Shown one piece after another: positions 1-12,590 of a DNA stretch of 64,000 nt (positions are counted from its first letter, which is position 1; each line of letters starts with the position of its first letter). The translations under genes were made by a program, and so were the position numbers. Origin of the DNA: Brachyhypopomus gauderio (lineage: Eukaryota; Chordata; Actinopteri; Gymnotiformes; Hypopomidae); contig NC_135221.1 in assembly GCF_052324685.1 (NCBI RefSeq), positions 7,113,375 through 7,177,374 on the forward strand, in the 5' to 3' direction. The notes under the pieces are model-generated. The model was not told where the DNA came from. It made no database searches and saw nothing but the letters and a program-made list of their open reading frames with translations.

Positions 1-1
1 G

Positions 2-1934
2 GAGCAGAAGAAGCAAAAGGTCGACGTGAAAGTCCAGCTAGGAACAAAGGTGAGGAAGTTCACGTCTATTTTCACTTTTACTCTCACTACACATAAGGCC
101 GTAGTACTAGACTCTGCTAAGATTCTGTACTGCAAGCAACAACGCAAACATTCTTTTCAGCGTGTCAGAATGTGTGTTCAAGACACAATTTCTCAGGACT
201 GCCACTCAGGACAGAATAATGATGCTGACGTAGCTTGTTTTCTGTTCATTGTTAATCAGACAGACAGCCGGGTACCTGACGGAGACAATCCACACAAAGG
301 ATACGAGATGCACGTGGTTGAATGTATTTAACAAGCACGTGATATCTCCTGCTAGACTTAAAATCAATAAAAACACATTTTCTCAATCACATTAATGTGT
401 ATCCCTGACATGAGCATATATTTTATTTTGTTTGCACTGGAAAGTTTTTGTGTGTAAAACTGCATTGGGTTTCATTTTAAAAGCATTTGCATGATTCGGA
501 CCCCTGCCCACCTTAAAGGTAACAGCTGGAATATGCAATGAAAAAGAATCGGTAACAGAATCTGTAATAACAGAAGAGAGAGGATAAATTAGTAGAATAT
601 GTAGCATTTTCTGTGGTTTTAGCATCTTTCAGTCAATGACAGCTTGACCCTCAGGACACCAGAGCTGCTTACTGGCTGTCTAAATCTCAAGAGGAGCCCA
701 TCCGATCTGCTTGACTTTCACAAAAATTATACAGATCATAACAGTACTTGTTGCTGTTATTAATGACTATTTCTGGTAAACACTTGTGGGGTGAAATGTA
801 GGAAAAATGAGAACCCCAAGAACCCAGCCTGGAGGTCTGGGCAGGTTCTACCCATGCAAGAGGACCAAACCCAAAGAACTCCACAAAATTCAATAGAGAA
901 AAGGATTGTCATTGTATGACTCCATTTAAGGTTAATCTTATAGAACACACTACTGGATCAGTGGTACCATCTGAGATAAGTTACATATATTTAAAGGAAT
1001 ATTTTGCCGTTCAATCTCATAGAACATGGCTGCAATATAGGGTTTAATGGACATAATTGATCACTATTTTTTGCCAGATGTGATGCTATCAGTATCAGTT
1101 TGTTTTAGATGGTGACCAACAGACTGAACCACTGTCTGGTCAGATGTTTCCCTATAAATTCCACATCTCGCCATCAGCTCATTATACAGTGACAGGATCT
1201 GCTACATTCCAGGCTGGCTTGCCTCATTGTGCACTTGCCTCTAGCATCAGTGCACTTGCATATGAAACAGTCACAACACCCATACCGTGACCTCTGATAT
1301 TCGCTCATTTCGTTCCAAGCTTTTATCAACGCCCACTGCCTCAGGACCAGGCGTGCAAAGGCACAGCAGGAGCAAAGGAAGTCCTGAGCATCACAGGAGC
1401 CCCAAGGCGGCCTGGCGCTCAGAGCATTAGAATGTGAAAGATCTTCTAAAACTGATGAAATCCAAGCAAGGAGTTGAAACAATCCAGAAGGGGAACCCAG
1501 TTCATATGGAGCGTGTGATGAAAGGCAACGGCCCAAGGCATCCTGAGCTCGGGCTCCTCTCTGGTGGAGGAACACCTGGAGACACAGCTGCAGTGTGTGT
1601 GTGGGGGGGCCGTTTGTACCAGGTGGATGTACTGCACAAACCGTCATGACGAGCAGCGCAAGCGCTTTTTCGTTTGAGTTGCGCCATCCCAACGGCTCAC
1701 CTGTGACTCACGGATGTTTTGTGAGGTGTGTTGTGTAATCTCATTAGCAACACACAGAGCAGCAGACAGTACTGTAGTGTGGGAACTGACTGAATTGGCC
1801 AATGTGGGCTTTACATACAAATGTTTGAGTTTAGCGGAGGTTGGGTGACCACGCCGAGGCAGTACCAGGCAGACAAAAGGCAGACAAGACCTTTTAATAG
1901 ATACACTGTCCTCCTTCGGTATGCCACACTACTC

Positions 1935-2022
<88 letters not shown>

Positions 2023-3092
2023 TCCCTCACCCCTCCTTCTCTCACTTTTTCTCTCGCTCTCTCCCTTGCTCTTGTGCTGTGTGTGTGTGTGTGTGTCTCA
2101 GAGCTGACCGGCCACTCTCCCTAGCTTCTTCTTTCATACAGCCAGGAGCTTTGCAGTACCCGCCACAGCAGTGCTTGTTCCTGTCTGGACTGGAAGAAGC
2201 TTTTATATTTAGCTGTGACCTCTTTGTCTGGGTTCCTTTGGCTGTCTTATCTTCATGCGTGGCTGCACAGGAGGGCCTGGGCTGCAGTGTACCACCGAAA
2301 CGAGCCTTCTGCACAAAACCTAAAGAGGCCTCAAAACTCCCATGGAGAGGCGTGTTTATTTTTAATCTGTGTAAAAGACATGAGGGCAGAGAGGGCGTGA
2401 CACGCAAGTGGTTCTACGTGTCTCTGTGCCAAGCATTTTTTTAAACAATACAGATGCTGCTTTTCTAGTGACTAGCAGCATCTGTGCAAAAAGTAATTTC
2501 TCCATAATGTTATTTATTGATTTACTCATTCATTTAGGTTCATGCAATTGGCCAGATTGCACGGCACAGTGTTAGAATTCAGACTGTCTGCTCATTTTGA
2601 CCCTTATCTCTTTGTAGACCCTCTTTGATGTAACCAGACACACTGACAATCTCAAGGCCAACGAGACAAAACAGAACTGAATGTGATTTGATTTAGTGGT
2701 GTTTCGGGTGAGGAGACGTCGGTTTGGCTCAGCGGGTGGGATAGAGTGCACAGAATGACCCTGCTGGAGCCAAACCCAGCTACAATACAGCTACAATCCA
2801 GCTACAATTAAGCTACAATTCAGCTACAATATGCTGCTGCCCAGACGTCAGATCCTTGTAATTATCTTCTGTGCTTTTAACTCGCTCCCTGTCTGTTGTC
2901 TAAGAGAGCCATTCATGTTGTTGTTTTTTGTTGTTTGTTTTTGTGTTTGCTTGTGCTTGCTTTTGTGTTTGCTTCAAAGAACATTTACAAAGGACATTCA
3001 TAGCTTAATTGTAATAGATTGTAGCTTAATCAATACCAGTGTATTCCAAATAGTCAAAAACCCCACTACAGAAGAAGATATCTTCTTTTTTC

Positions 3093-3127
<35 letters not shown>

Positions 3128-6100
3128 TGTATACTAAAATAGGTGTATATAGGTGTATAGGTGTATTTAGGTGTATACTAAAATCGCAATATGCCTAAGC
3201 TAGACATTATCAAACCTAACCCTAACCCTGTCTAACTCTCACTCACTCTTCTGTCTTTCTCTCTATCTGTCTGCTCACCCGTCTCTCCCCATTAGTTCAC
3301 AGATGAGTATCTGCGGAGGATGTTGAGTGGAGAATGGCCCCGAGTCATTGTTGTGGCTGACGGCTCTTGTGGGGATTCCTGCTCCGTGTTGGGCATTAGC
3401 TCAGAGTACATCGTTGAGTCGTGCCATGCCTACGGAGCTAATGCCACTATTGAAAGACTGGATCAGAGACAGGTTGGTCTTAACATCTCTTAACATAGCA
3501 GTGGATGGCAATTTTATCATTGTCCTCAGTAGTGGACATGACATAAAGGGCCAAAGATGCACAATGCGTCTTTGACCTGAAAGAATAACTGGGAAAAAAA
3601 ACCCATTGAAGCCGAGCATATTTGATGGTGGAGCGAGATGTGCTCCGCATACTCTCTCTCTCTTGAATAATCTTGAGATCCAGTTAAAGCTGTTGGTGCA
3701 GGTGGAGGTATAGGAGTAGGTGGAGGTATAGGAGTTAGTCTAGGTATAGATGTAGGTGTAGGAATAGGAGTAGGTGTAGGTATAGGAGTAGATGTAGGTA
3801 TAGATGTAGATGTAGGTATAGGAGTAGGTGTAGTTACTGGAGAAGGTGTAGGCCTATAGGGGAACTCACATGACACTTAGAGGTTATTACAGCTGCAATC
3901 TAGCCAGTCCAGCCTGTCTAGCCAGCCTAGACATCCATTACCACAACAGCCATATGTTTATTTAGCACTGTAGTTGTTCGGTGGAGACACTAAGAGCCAT
4001 AATGTTAAATGTCAGTTTGTGACTTTTGCACAGACTTATCAAACAGAATTGCAGCCTTGCAGTGTTTGTGGAGTGCACGTCTCACCACGTGCTCTCCCAT
4101 CTCCATCTTTGTTCCTTCTGTTGTAGTGTTAGTCTATTCGTACTTGCCTCTGACCCTGTCGTTGACCTCTGACCCTGCCCATTCATTTGTGATGGATCTG
4201 TGCACTTATCTCGGGCGCTATCTGGGGCTGCGATACTCGGGCCGGCTACGGGCGTTCGCCATGGGCAGCAGGCCTAAGCTAATCAGCCATGATGAATAAT
4301 AAGCCCCTCTCAGAGCGACGTGAACGGCGATGACGCAGAAGAGACGAGCCTGCCGGAGGCTCCGGTACCTGCGTCAGCCGAGAGAGCTCACAGCTCCGCT
4401 CATTTCCTCCGCTTTTCTTTAGAAAAGGCTTCTGTTGGACTACACAATCCCCCCCCCCCCCCCCCCAAAAGCTCCACGCCTCCCCCTTTTTGTTTTCATG
4501 TCTTACGTCTGCAGCTCACAGAACAGAGTTGGACAATAAAACAAAGGCAGATATGGTTCCCGCTAAGAAATGAATGAAAAGCTGATATGTGGCTCTGTGT
4601 AGCTTCTCTGTGTTGGAGTTAATATCTGGCACCTATCTTGCATCCCCTACACTTAATCTCTTGCAATGCGTAATATCAGACTAATCACATTTAATGTGGG
4701 CACTGGGGTTTTGCAGTATAAAATGGTTGATTGCTTCTGGTCTAATAAAAATGGACACCTTGGCCAGGTGCTGCTGTTGTCCTGCCAGGGACCCTGGGTT
4801 GGCTGACAGAGAATCGCAGGTGGCGTAGTGCTCAGCGACGGCAGTGGGGTTACACACGAAGGCACACACACGCGAGGAAGGGGTTGCACAGGCTTTGATC
4901 TCATTTCCGCAACTGAGGACAAAGTTATACTAACAGCTATACAAACACACCCGAGGGTCACGGTGCATTCTGTTGTCTGAACAGTTGGAAGCCCAAACTG
5001 ATTTTAGCCCTAAGCTTAACTTGTTAACAATGAGCCTTACAGAAATGAACTGGTTTTGGATCCTTCTGCAATGAATTCCCAGAGACCAAAAGTGAGTTTG
5101 TGTGTTGGCAAGGAAACAACTAGGGTTAATCAGAGGTCAGAGAATCATAAAGGCCACAGAGTTTCATTTCCTGGTGTTTGTTCCTGCCGATATGTGACCT
5201 GGTTTGGTTGTGCTGTGCTGAGATTTCTGCACTTGTTAGCAACCTGCACAGTTTATTATGTCTTACAAAGGAAATAGGATTAGACAATCAAATTTACTAT
5301 CTTATCTGCATCAGTACAAAACACGACCAAATTTGGTCTGCCCCCACTTGACAGAAGCAGAAGAGACAAACAGAACTAGCACAAGTTTCACTCGCAATAA
5401 AGAAAAAGTCTCCGCACTGCCATTTACTCTTCAAGCTGTATAAAATGCTATTTTCCATTCTTGCAAACCCATAAGAATAAATGCTTCAAGTCATTTGTGA
5501 TTTAATTGTCCAAGTGATGGTGCTTTATGTTGAGATGAAACAGAGACCAGCACTACATGATTAGGAAGCTGCTGTAAGGGCTTCTGCTGTCTCTAAACCC
5601 CCTTTCAAACCCAGGAAGATCATCAGTTACCAGGCTTCCACAGTCATATACAGTACCCAGTCTAGGAAAAAGACAGAGACAGTCAAAGAGAAAGAGACAA
5701 CGAGTGTTATGTATGTCTTTTCTCCCCTGCAGGTCCCCACTCCAGAGATCAGAGCTCATAGTCTGTACTTTGACCTGTCAGCATATGGCATTGACGCTGT
5801 TAAAGAACCTCGCAACTCCTCCCAAGTCTCACCTAAGCCAGGCTTCCACCTGAAGATCTACGGAACCTTCCGGAACCGCTACATGGCGCTGGCCTGCACA
5901 TCTGCAGACTCGAAGATGATGCGTTTCCTGCGCCACACCGCCAACTCCTTAGTAAGAGGCTTACAGATCCCAGCATGCTTCAACTTTACATGGCACCTCT
6001 AAAGAGCGCGGAGAGATGGTTGATCAACTCTGCCAGGGTATATTATAAACTACTCACAAAGAATTTGGGGTATTTGGCTTTCGAGTGAAATTTCAGGATG

Positions 6101-8605
6101 AACCTAAAATCCACTCTAACCTTTGTGACCGTTTCTTAACTCCTCTAAAGCTTTAAGGTCTTCTACTCAATCATTACTGGCTGTTCTGGGGTCCCGTCTG
6201 AAACATAAAGAGAATCGTTGGACTTTTTCTGTTACTGCACCAAGACTCTGGAATGATCTTCCCAATAATGTCAGAAATGCATCACCTGTGATGGTTTATA
6301 AATCTAAGCTTAAAACACTCTTTTATTGCTCAGTATTTGGCAACCAATGAACTGTGTTATTGTGGATTAAGGACTATGCTAATATTAATATATGTTTGAA
6401 GTTGGTAATAGAGGTAGGACATTTTATTTGTTAATTGAACAGCACTTTGGTTTTAAATATGCTATAAATAAAATTTTACTTACTAATTTTTAAATGCACA
6501 TGTCCAACTGTTCAACGTTTCAGTACCTTTTGCACAACTTGCTGTTCTCCAACAAGGAGCTTAACAGCAAAATTCACTACCGGTGTTTAATCCATCCAAT
6601 ACATTTCCTGGTTCAATTAGAATTGGTATTTAAACTGTCCTCTTCATCATGCTGTTTTCACGTTTTGACATCATAAGACCAAGACAACACCTAACGACTG
6701 ATCAAGAACATCACGCCATTGCGAAGCTACGGAAGTGGCCATTAAATTTAGAGTGTCATCAGCAGGTTGCAACAGAGATACAGAGAGACTAGAAGAGTCA
6801 CAGAAAGGCGTAGAAGTGGACGTCCTTTAGCCACATCGCACACTGATGACAGCTTCACTGAGAACAGTGTCCTGCGGAAGCAGATGATGAACGCCACACA
6901 ACTCAAAACACATTAAGGGAGTTGAGAGGCACCCGAGTGTCACGTCAGACCATTTGAAACCGTTTACATCAGAGTGGTCTGTGTGCTAGATGACCTGCAA
7001 GGACACCTGACCACACCACCAGACACAGGTGTCATTGTCTTGCATGGGTCAGGGAGCATTTACGCTAGACGAGGGACCGATGGGCCTCAGTGCTGTTCAC
7101 TGATGAAGATCGATTCACAATGAGCAGAAATGGTGGCCGCCAACGATGTTGGAGATGTCAAGGAGAGCGCTACGTATCAGCCACTGTTTGGCCTTTGGTG
7201 GTGTTGGTGTTACAGTATGGACAGGTGTGTCTAGTTAATACAGAACTGCCCTACACATTGTGAATGGTACAGTGACAAGCTCACACTACATGAACAACAG
7301 CTTTAATCCAGTTATTGTGCCTCCGCTAATTTCCACAATGCTCCAGCTCATCTAGGTCACATCATTAGGCAATGACTGCTGGAGACTAGGGTACCTTAAA
7401 TGAAGTGGCCCGCACTTTCTCCAGACCTGAATCCCATAGAAAAACTATGGGATTAGCTGAGTCACTGTGTAGATGCTCGTAACTCTGTACCCCAGAACCT
7501 CAATGACCTGAGGACTCTTCAAGAAGCGTGGTATACCATGTCTCAGCAGACAATAAGTCGACTTGAGCATGAGATGTCGTAGTCAAGGTGTAATTGATGC
7601 TCATGACATTTTTTGTTGGGGTTTACACACCACGGTTGTCTTTTGTTTCAATAAATTGTTTTGAGATGAGAAAATCACCATTGCATGCTTCTACTTACAT
7701 GCTCTTCTTTCATGATGTAATATCATTGTTGCGTTAACTTTTTACATTTTCCATAAATTTCACCCGAAAGCCAAATATCACTAACTTTTTGTGAGTAGTG
7801 TATATAAGAAGTATTTTTTTAAATATCTAATAGACTAATCTAAATATCTAATATATTGGTCATATTTTATATATAGATGATGGTCAAGAAGTGGCATGTG
7901 TGTGCTGTGGAGAGCATGTCTAACAGTGTGTGTGTGTGTGTGTGTGTGTGTGGCGTGAGGTGGGGGGGGGGGGGGGTGTCTTGTCTAACAACAGTCCTGT
8001 GTGTGTGTGCTGTGAGCTGTGGGTGAGGGGGGGCACGTCTCACAGCGGTGCTGTCCTGTCCTGTGCGTGAGGGGGAGCACGTCTGACAGAGGTGCTCTGT
8101 TGTTCTGTGAGTGTGTCTCACGCCGCTCACTGTCCCTGAGGGGCTTAGCAGTGTTGGGGCGAGCGGCAGTCTGTACCCAAGACTAATTACTCCTGCGACA
8201 AACTACAGCAGCGACTCCCTTCAGACTCTATAATCACCTACTACCTCTGCACACAGCCCACATTCTCACCTTATACGTTGTACGATTAAAAACTTAGAAA
8301 ATCAAATCTCATTGATTCCATCTTTGTGAAATCACTCCCTGGTCCATAGGTCACACGTGGAGGAAAGTAAGGATGAAAGAAAGGATGGATGGACAGTGTG
8401 AATATTCGGGTGGAGAAAGGATGGAATGAGAGAGAGAGAGAATGAAAGAGTGTCAGAAGGAAATAGAGAAAGGGAGAGGGAGGGAAAGAGTAAGAATGTT
8501 TATTATGAGTGTCGTCACAGTGCCCAGTTAGTGTGACAGAGCACGTCATTCACTGAGATGCATGCTGTTACCTGGTTACAGCAATGGTGAATGTGTGTAT
8601 GTATT

Positions 8606-8704
<99 letters not shown>

Positions 8705-11261
8705 CAGAGAGCATAGGGGAGACGTTACCAAGACACCGTAGGAGGATGGTGGGGGCAAGGATATGAGTCAGCAGAGCATGTGGCATTTATTTGCTTCTTT
8801 GTAGGTGTGTGTGTGTGTGTATGTGTGTGTGTGTGTGTGTTTAGACATACTGACTTAGGGCTTATGTAAACATGTTTATTTTTTCAGAACTTATATATGC
8901 ATTACAATAGATTTTGATAAATCTTGTTCTACTTCTAGATTTTACATGGATATGTGGCTATTCTGTCTTTTGGACATGACTATGAGTAGACTAGTGCAAT
9001 TAAATCTGAGACATAGAGGTCTTTGGTAACACTAAAACATACCCCACACACACACACACACACACACGTTCTCCCCATCCTGCCAAAGCTTGTCCCCACT
9101 GCTACTCTCTGTTCCAGATCATGAAGAACATCTTCCACCAGTCCTTCAACGCCTACAAGACAGACATCGAGCCTCGACTGAGCGAACTCACGCTGCACCG
9201 CATGCAGTGCAGCCGCAAGCTCTCCGAGATTATGCTGTCTCACCGCCGCGTCAGCGCCGCGTACATCGAGGGCGACAATGTGGCCGTCACGGTGGAGGGC
9301 GAGGCTGCCCGCGTGCTCAACTTCGACACCGGTGAGTCGATCTTCCACTCGGACTCCTGGAGTCACATGTATTGTATGTGCACACCCCTCGTAGTTAGTG
9401 AACTCTGGTGTTGTCAGCCACAGCCGTCGCTGATGGGTGTGTGAAGTCAAATGTAACAATCGAATGGTCAAAGACAAACATCAGAAACACAGTGGTAGGA
9501 GCTTTTATCACTTTGTTTTGGGAAACCTCTGCCCTTCTCTTTTGGGCCCCGTTCGAGTGTAAGTGGCTTTGTTGGGATCAGGAGTGTCTGGAAGCAACAC
9601 CATCCAAGTCAAAAAGTGGCAGACCAAAGAGAATCATGAAGCGAAACCACCAAGTTCTGAAGCGTGTAAAAATCTCTTGGTCTCCATGGCCGAACATCTG
9701 TGTACCAGTCTAAGATCACTCTCACAAAGAGGTCAATCTGGATTTGCAGAATGTTACCTAGCAGAATAGTGTTAGCAGTAAAATGTAGTAGAAGAGGGAT
9801 ATCAGTCTAGTAGAGGAGAGATATCGGTCTGGAAGACGAGAGATATCGGTCTGGTAGAGGAGAGATATCGGTCTGGTAGAGGAGAGATATCGGTCTGGTA
9901 GAGGAAAGATATCGATCTGGTAGAGGAGAGATATCAGTCTAGTAGAGGAGAGATATCGGTCTGGTAGAGGAGAGATATCGGTCTGGTAGAGGAGAGATAT
10001 CAGTCTAGTAGAGGAGAGATATCGGTCTGGAAGACGAGAGATATCGGTCTGGTAGAGGAGAGATATCGGTCTGGTAGAGGAGAGATATCGGTCTGGTAGA
10101 GGAGAGATATCAGTCTAGTAGAGGAGAGATATCGGTCTGGAAGACGAGAGATATCGGTCTGGTAGAGGAGAGATATCGGTCTGGTAGAGGAAAGATATCG
10201 ATCTGGTAGAGGAAAGATATCGATCTGGTAGAGGAGGGATATCAGTCTGGTATAGGAGAGATATCGATCTGGTAGAAGAGAGATATAGGTCTGGTAGAGG
10301 AGAGATATCGGTCTGGTAGAGGAGAGATATCGGTCTGGTAGAGGAGAGATATAGGTCTGGTAGAGGAGAGATATCGGTCTGGTAGAGGAGGGACATCGGT
10401 CTAGTAGAGGAGAGATATCGGTCTGGTAGAGGAGAGATATAGGTCTGGTAGAGGAGAGATATCGGTCTGGTAGAGGAGGGACATCGGTCTAGTAGAGGAG
10501 AGATATCGGTCTGGTAGAGGAGGGATATCAGTCTAGTAGAGGAGAGATATCGGTCTGGTAGAGGAGAGATATTGGTCTGGTATAGAAGGGATATTGGTCT
10601 ATTAGAGGAGAGATATCGGTCTAGTAAAGGAGGGATACCGGTCTGGTAGAGGAGAGATCCAAAAATAGAGGACCATAATATGGTAGTATTGTCTATAGTC
10701 TTTGGAATGGGATGTCTGACAAGCTCATATAAATGTGGCCAGGTGCCCATATATTTGTGGCTATACAGTGTACTGCTACTGCTCTTGTGTCTAAGACTCT
10801 TTCTCTTCTATGTGTCATATTTGTTTGGATGAGGCGTACTGTATGCATATCCACTTAGTAATGAATACCACAGCCGTAACATTTGCTGTTACTGACAATG
10901 CTTAAGCATTTACCATTTGGGAGAGGCACTGCCCAAATCTCGACAGTCTGGAACTTTTCCCAGGCTGAAACTAGCCCTGTTTTTCTTTGAAAAACAGACT
11001 ACATAATTAATATATTAAATATCAGTATTTATTGCTTTTAACTTTTATGTGCACGCAACATATTACTGCCACTTTTTGAAAGGTTGTGGCGTCAACCTCG
11101 GGATGAGGGGCTTGGAGGCTCTGGGGGTGTTCATCTACAGGACCGCTACTGCCCAAGATCACAATGATGTATTTGAGGCCCTTTCAGCCAAAATCCAGCA
11201 CTCCAAGCAAGTGGCAGAGAGCTTCAGACAAACTGGACTGGCAGCAGCTATGTTTGAATGA
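2..11261 (+). CDS. Unrecognised multi-exon gene, 3' part only
   Basis: I do not recognise this gene. Five exons join in consistent phase: 2-49 (partial; donor gtgagg), 3296-3472, 5733-5951, 9118-9331 and 11083-11261, ending in TGA at 11259-11261. Intron phases are 0, 0, 0 and 1. Together they encode about 278 C-terminal residues. Visible pieces are a lysine-rich start (EQKKQKVDVKV), a hydrophobic strand followed by a Gly/Cys-rich loop (VIVVADGSCGDSC), a basic segment (LKIYGTFRNRYMALAC), a predicted helical stretch (LTLHRMQCSRKLSEIM) and a charged helical C-terminus (KIQHSKQVAESFRQTG). No transmembrane segment is evident in these exons. All acceptors are normal except the last (gaaag), which is weak. 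Exons may be missing in the 2.3-kb and 3.2-kb introns. A polyadenylation signal AATAAA lies at 11813-11818. High GC and a codon-like pattern in exon 9118-9331 support a real gene. The function is unknown. Confidence 0.6.
1938..2020. repeat. (CT)n microsatellite
   Basis: This is an almost pure CT dinucleotide run of about 40 repeats inside intron sequence of the first gene. It produces a spurious Ser/Leu open frame on the plus strand. A short GT run follows at about 2080-2096. Confidence 0.98.
3095..3125. repeat. (TA)n microsatellite
   Basis: This is a pure TA run about 170 bases upstream of the 3296 exon. It is followed by several copies of a GGTGTATA-like unit up to about 3180. Confidence 0.95.
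3701..3850. repeat. Hexanucleotide-like tandem repeat (GGTATA/GGTGTA/GGAGTA)
   Basis: Imperfect six-base units such as ggtata, ggagta and ggtgta are repeated about 25 times. The minus strand is open through the repeat and would give a Thr/Pro/Ile-rich peptide, which I regard as a repeat artefact. Confidence 0.9.
4449..4466. repeat. Poly(C) tract
   Basis: This is an uninterrupted run of 18 C residues followed by A residues, in an intron of the first gene. The 3473-5732 intron otherwise shows nothing I can support. Confidence 0.95.
6048..7800. mobile_element. Tc1/mariner-like DNA transposon, degenerate
   Basis: Terminal inverted repeats are visible at both ends. The left arm reads ACTACTCACAAAG and then TATTTGGCTTTCGAGTGAAA. 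The right arm, reversed, reads ACTACTCACAAAAAG and then TATTTGGCTTTCGGGTGAAA. TA dinucleotides flank both ends (6046-6047 and 7801-7802), as expected for this superfamily. Plus-strand remnants of a Tc1 transposase core are readable near 7097-7190, including TDEDRFTMSRNGGRQRCW followed by GERYVSATVW. The frame is broken many times, so the copy is dead. A LINE fragment occupies about 6135-6482. Without it the element would be about 1.4 kb. It lies in an intron of the first gene. Confidence 0.88.
6135..6482 (+). mobile_element. LINE 3' fragment (L2/CR1-like) inside the Tc1 element
   Basis: The plus strand translates to a C-terminal LINE ORF2 signature, including SVTAPRLWNDLPNNVR and then SKLKTLFYCSVFGNQ before a stop. 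A short UTR ends in ATAAATAAAATTTTACTTACT. The APxLWNxLP...LK block is typical of the C-terminus of CR1/L2-type elements. Only the last ~0.35 kb is present, consistent with 5' truncation during target-primed reverse transcription. Subfamily is not resolved. Confidence 0.7.
7801..9117. other. Intron remainder: microsatellites and G-rich tract
   Basis: This stretch holds a GT run (about 7926-7952) followed by a G run, a purine-rich stretch, GT and then GA microsatellites (8605-8700), further GT runs (about 8803-8840) and a CA run (about 9047-9067) upstream of the acceptor at 9117. I see no exon. Confidence 0.6.
8621..8700. repeat. (GA)n microsatellite
   Basis: This is a pure GA run of 40 repeats preceded by a GT run at about 8605-8620. 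The minus-strand Ser/Leu open frames across it are repeat artefacts. Confidence 0.98.
9788..10658. repeat. 22-bp minisatellite, about 39 copies
   Basis: The unit is close to GATATCGGTCTGGTAGAGGA plus two bases (22 bp), repeated head to tail over about 870 bp, with sporadic variants such as CAGTCTAGTAG, GGTCTGGAAGACG and GGGACATC. Most units contain GATATC. Twenty-two is not a multiple of three, so each strand reads the unit in all three frames over 66 bp. The minus strand has no stop over most of the array and gives a 211-codon open frame of 22-residue repeats. The array sits in the last intron of the first gene and shows no sign of being coding. Confidence 0.97.
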
Positions 11262-11812
11262 GAGACAGAAGGAGAGGGCTTTTGCCTCTGAAGGTTTACG
11301 TGATGTAACAGTCGCAGGTGAAGTGATCTGTTGTGTATTTGTCGTATTTGGAGTACTGTCATTTCATGTAAGTGCCAAAAGGGACCAAATTTTGTTGTTT
11401 AAAGCTTTTGCTCTGCAAAGATTACGACCTGCTGCAGCTGCAGAGGTCACCGTGTTATGATCGGAGAAAAAAAAAGTGTCCAGTGGAGGCTACCGTGTTC
11501 TAATACTCTTCATCACGTTCCATCTTTCTACACAATCGTCCACACCACACACCTACACAGTGCCTCTCAGTGTCACCGGATAAAGTAAAACAGGCTGCAA
11601 TCTGTTATTAAACCTCTCTTTCTGAAATACACTTTTTGAATACTTTTTTTAATGCTGATTTTAATGCTGAATACTGATTTAATTGAGGCTTTCCCACTTT
11701 TTTCTTTTCTTTTTTTGGCTATAAGCTTAACAAAAGTGCCTGGCAGATACTGACACAACCACAAATATGAGTATTGTACCCGAGGTATCTCTAAAGAGTA
11801 CTGATATTTGTT

Positions 11813-11818
11813 AATAAA
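11813..11818 (+). terminator. Polyadenylation signal of the first gene
   Basis: AATAAA lies 552 bases after the stop of the first gene, in AT-rich sequence, and is the first canonical hexamer downstream of the stop. The 3' UTR would be about 0.6 kb. Confidence 0.45.
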
Positions 11819-11839
11819 GAAAAACATGTATGCTTCAAA

Positions 11840-12590
11840 GTCATGGGTGGGATGTTTTCTGTTAAATGGTGTGATTTATACATGTTTTGTTTGTAATTAT
11901 ATAATTTCCATTTGAGATTTTAACGAATAAATAAAAATAACATAAAAATGGTTTTCGTTCATATTCATTAGAAACCCTCATATGCAATGTTCTTGCTTAT
12001 ACTGCCATCTAGTGTAAGCTACTCAGTAGTGAACTGACAGAGACGAGTTTACAATACTTATATGATTTAACAAAAGACAAAGCAGCTTTACAGAATTCTA
12101 GGTGATAAGGAAAATTACCAAATCATACAAATGATATATATGATATATAAAATTACTTGCCAAATCACATAGTTGGTACACAGTATAAACATTACTGTGC
12201 AACCATTAGATTAGCTGTTTAAGCAATGATATGGTGACCACATATAATTAGTTCTCAGTGCATAGAGTGCAACTAGAAAATACAGGAAACCTCTATGCAG
12301 TATTAACAAACCAAATAAAAACTATAGGCTACAGTGGCAAATATTTAGAGTCAGAGCAGAGCAAGAGCAGAAACCTACCTCTCTTTAGGACAGTCTACCC
12401 AAAAGATGTCCCAAGGGATGTCACTCTAAATACTGAGAAAACAATTTCATCCTGAAAACAGTTTTTGTATACATATTTGTGTCTTATGTATATTCATAAA
12501 GACTGAAAAAAATTCTTTATGGTCATTATACCCTTGCTAAAACAAATCTAATGGTGTGGTGACCTAGGACTATTGCTGTGAGATTATATA
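11840..12590. other. Intergenic, AT-rich, no supported feature
   Basis: This is AT-rich sequence between the first gene and a Tc1-like fragment. I see no open frame with gene-like content, no RNA gene and no clear repeat. Confidence 0.5.

Larger units (their letters stand above)
50..3295 (+). other. Intron of the first gene
   Basis: This 3.2-kb stretch lies between two supported exons. It holds a long CT microsatellite, a short run of 11-12-bp AGCTACAAT-type units (2779-2830), a TA microsatellite (3095-3125) and no exon I can support. The longer open frames here are driven by the CT tract or are antisense shadows. Confidence 0.55.

Noticed and set aside
1174-1692. 172-codon minus-strand frame
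   Set aside because: It has no family signature and no splice or promoter support, and several frames overlap in the same place.
3210-3230. Telomere-like CTAACC repeats
   Set aside because: Only about three CTAACC-type units are present, too few for an interstitial telomeric repeat.
4009-4299. Possible extra exon of the first gene
   Set aside because: The frame has no good acceptor and donor pair in a compatible phase and its composition is not convincing.
10115-10750. 211-codon minus-strand open frame
   Set aside because: It is generated by the 22-bp minisatellite, whose units lack stops on that strand; there is no other coding signal.
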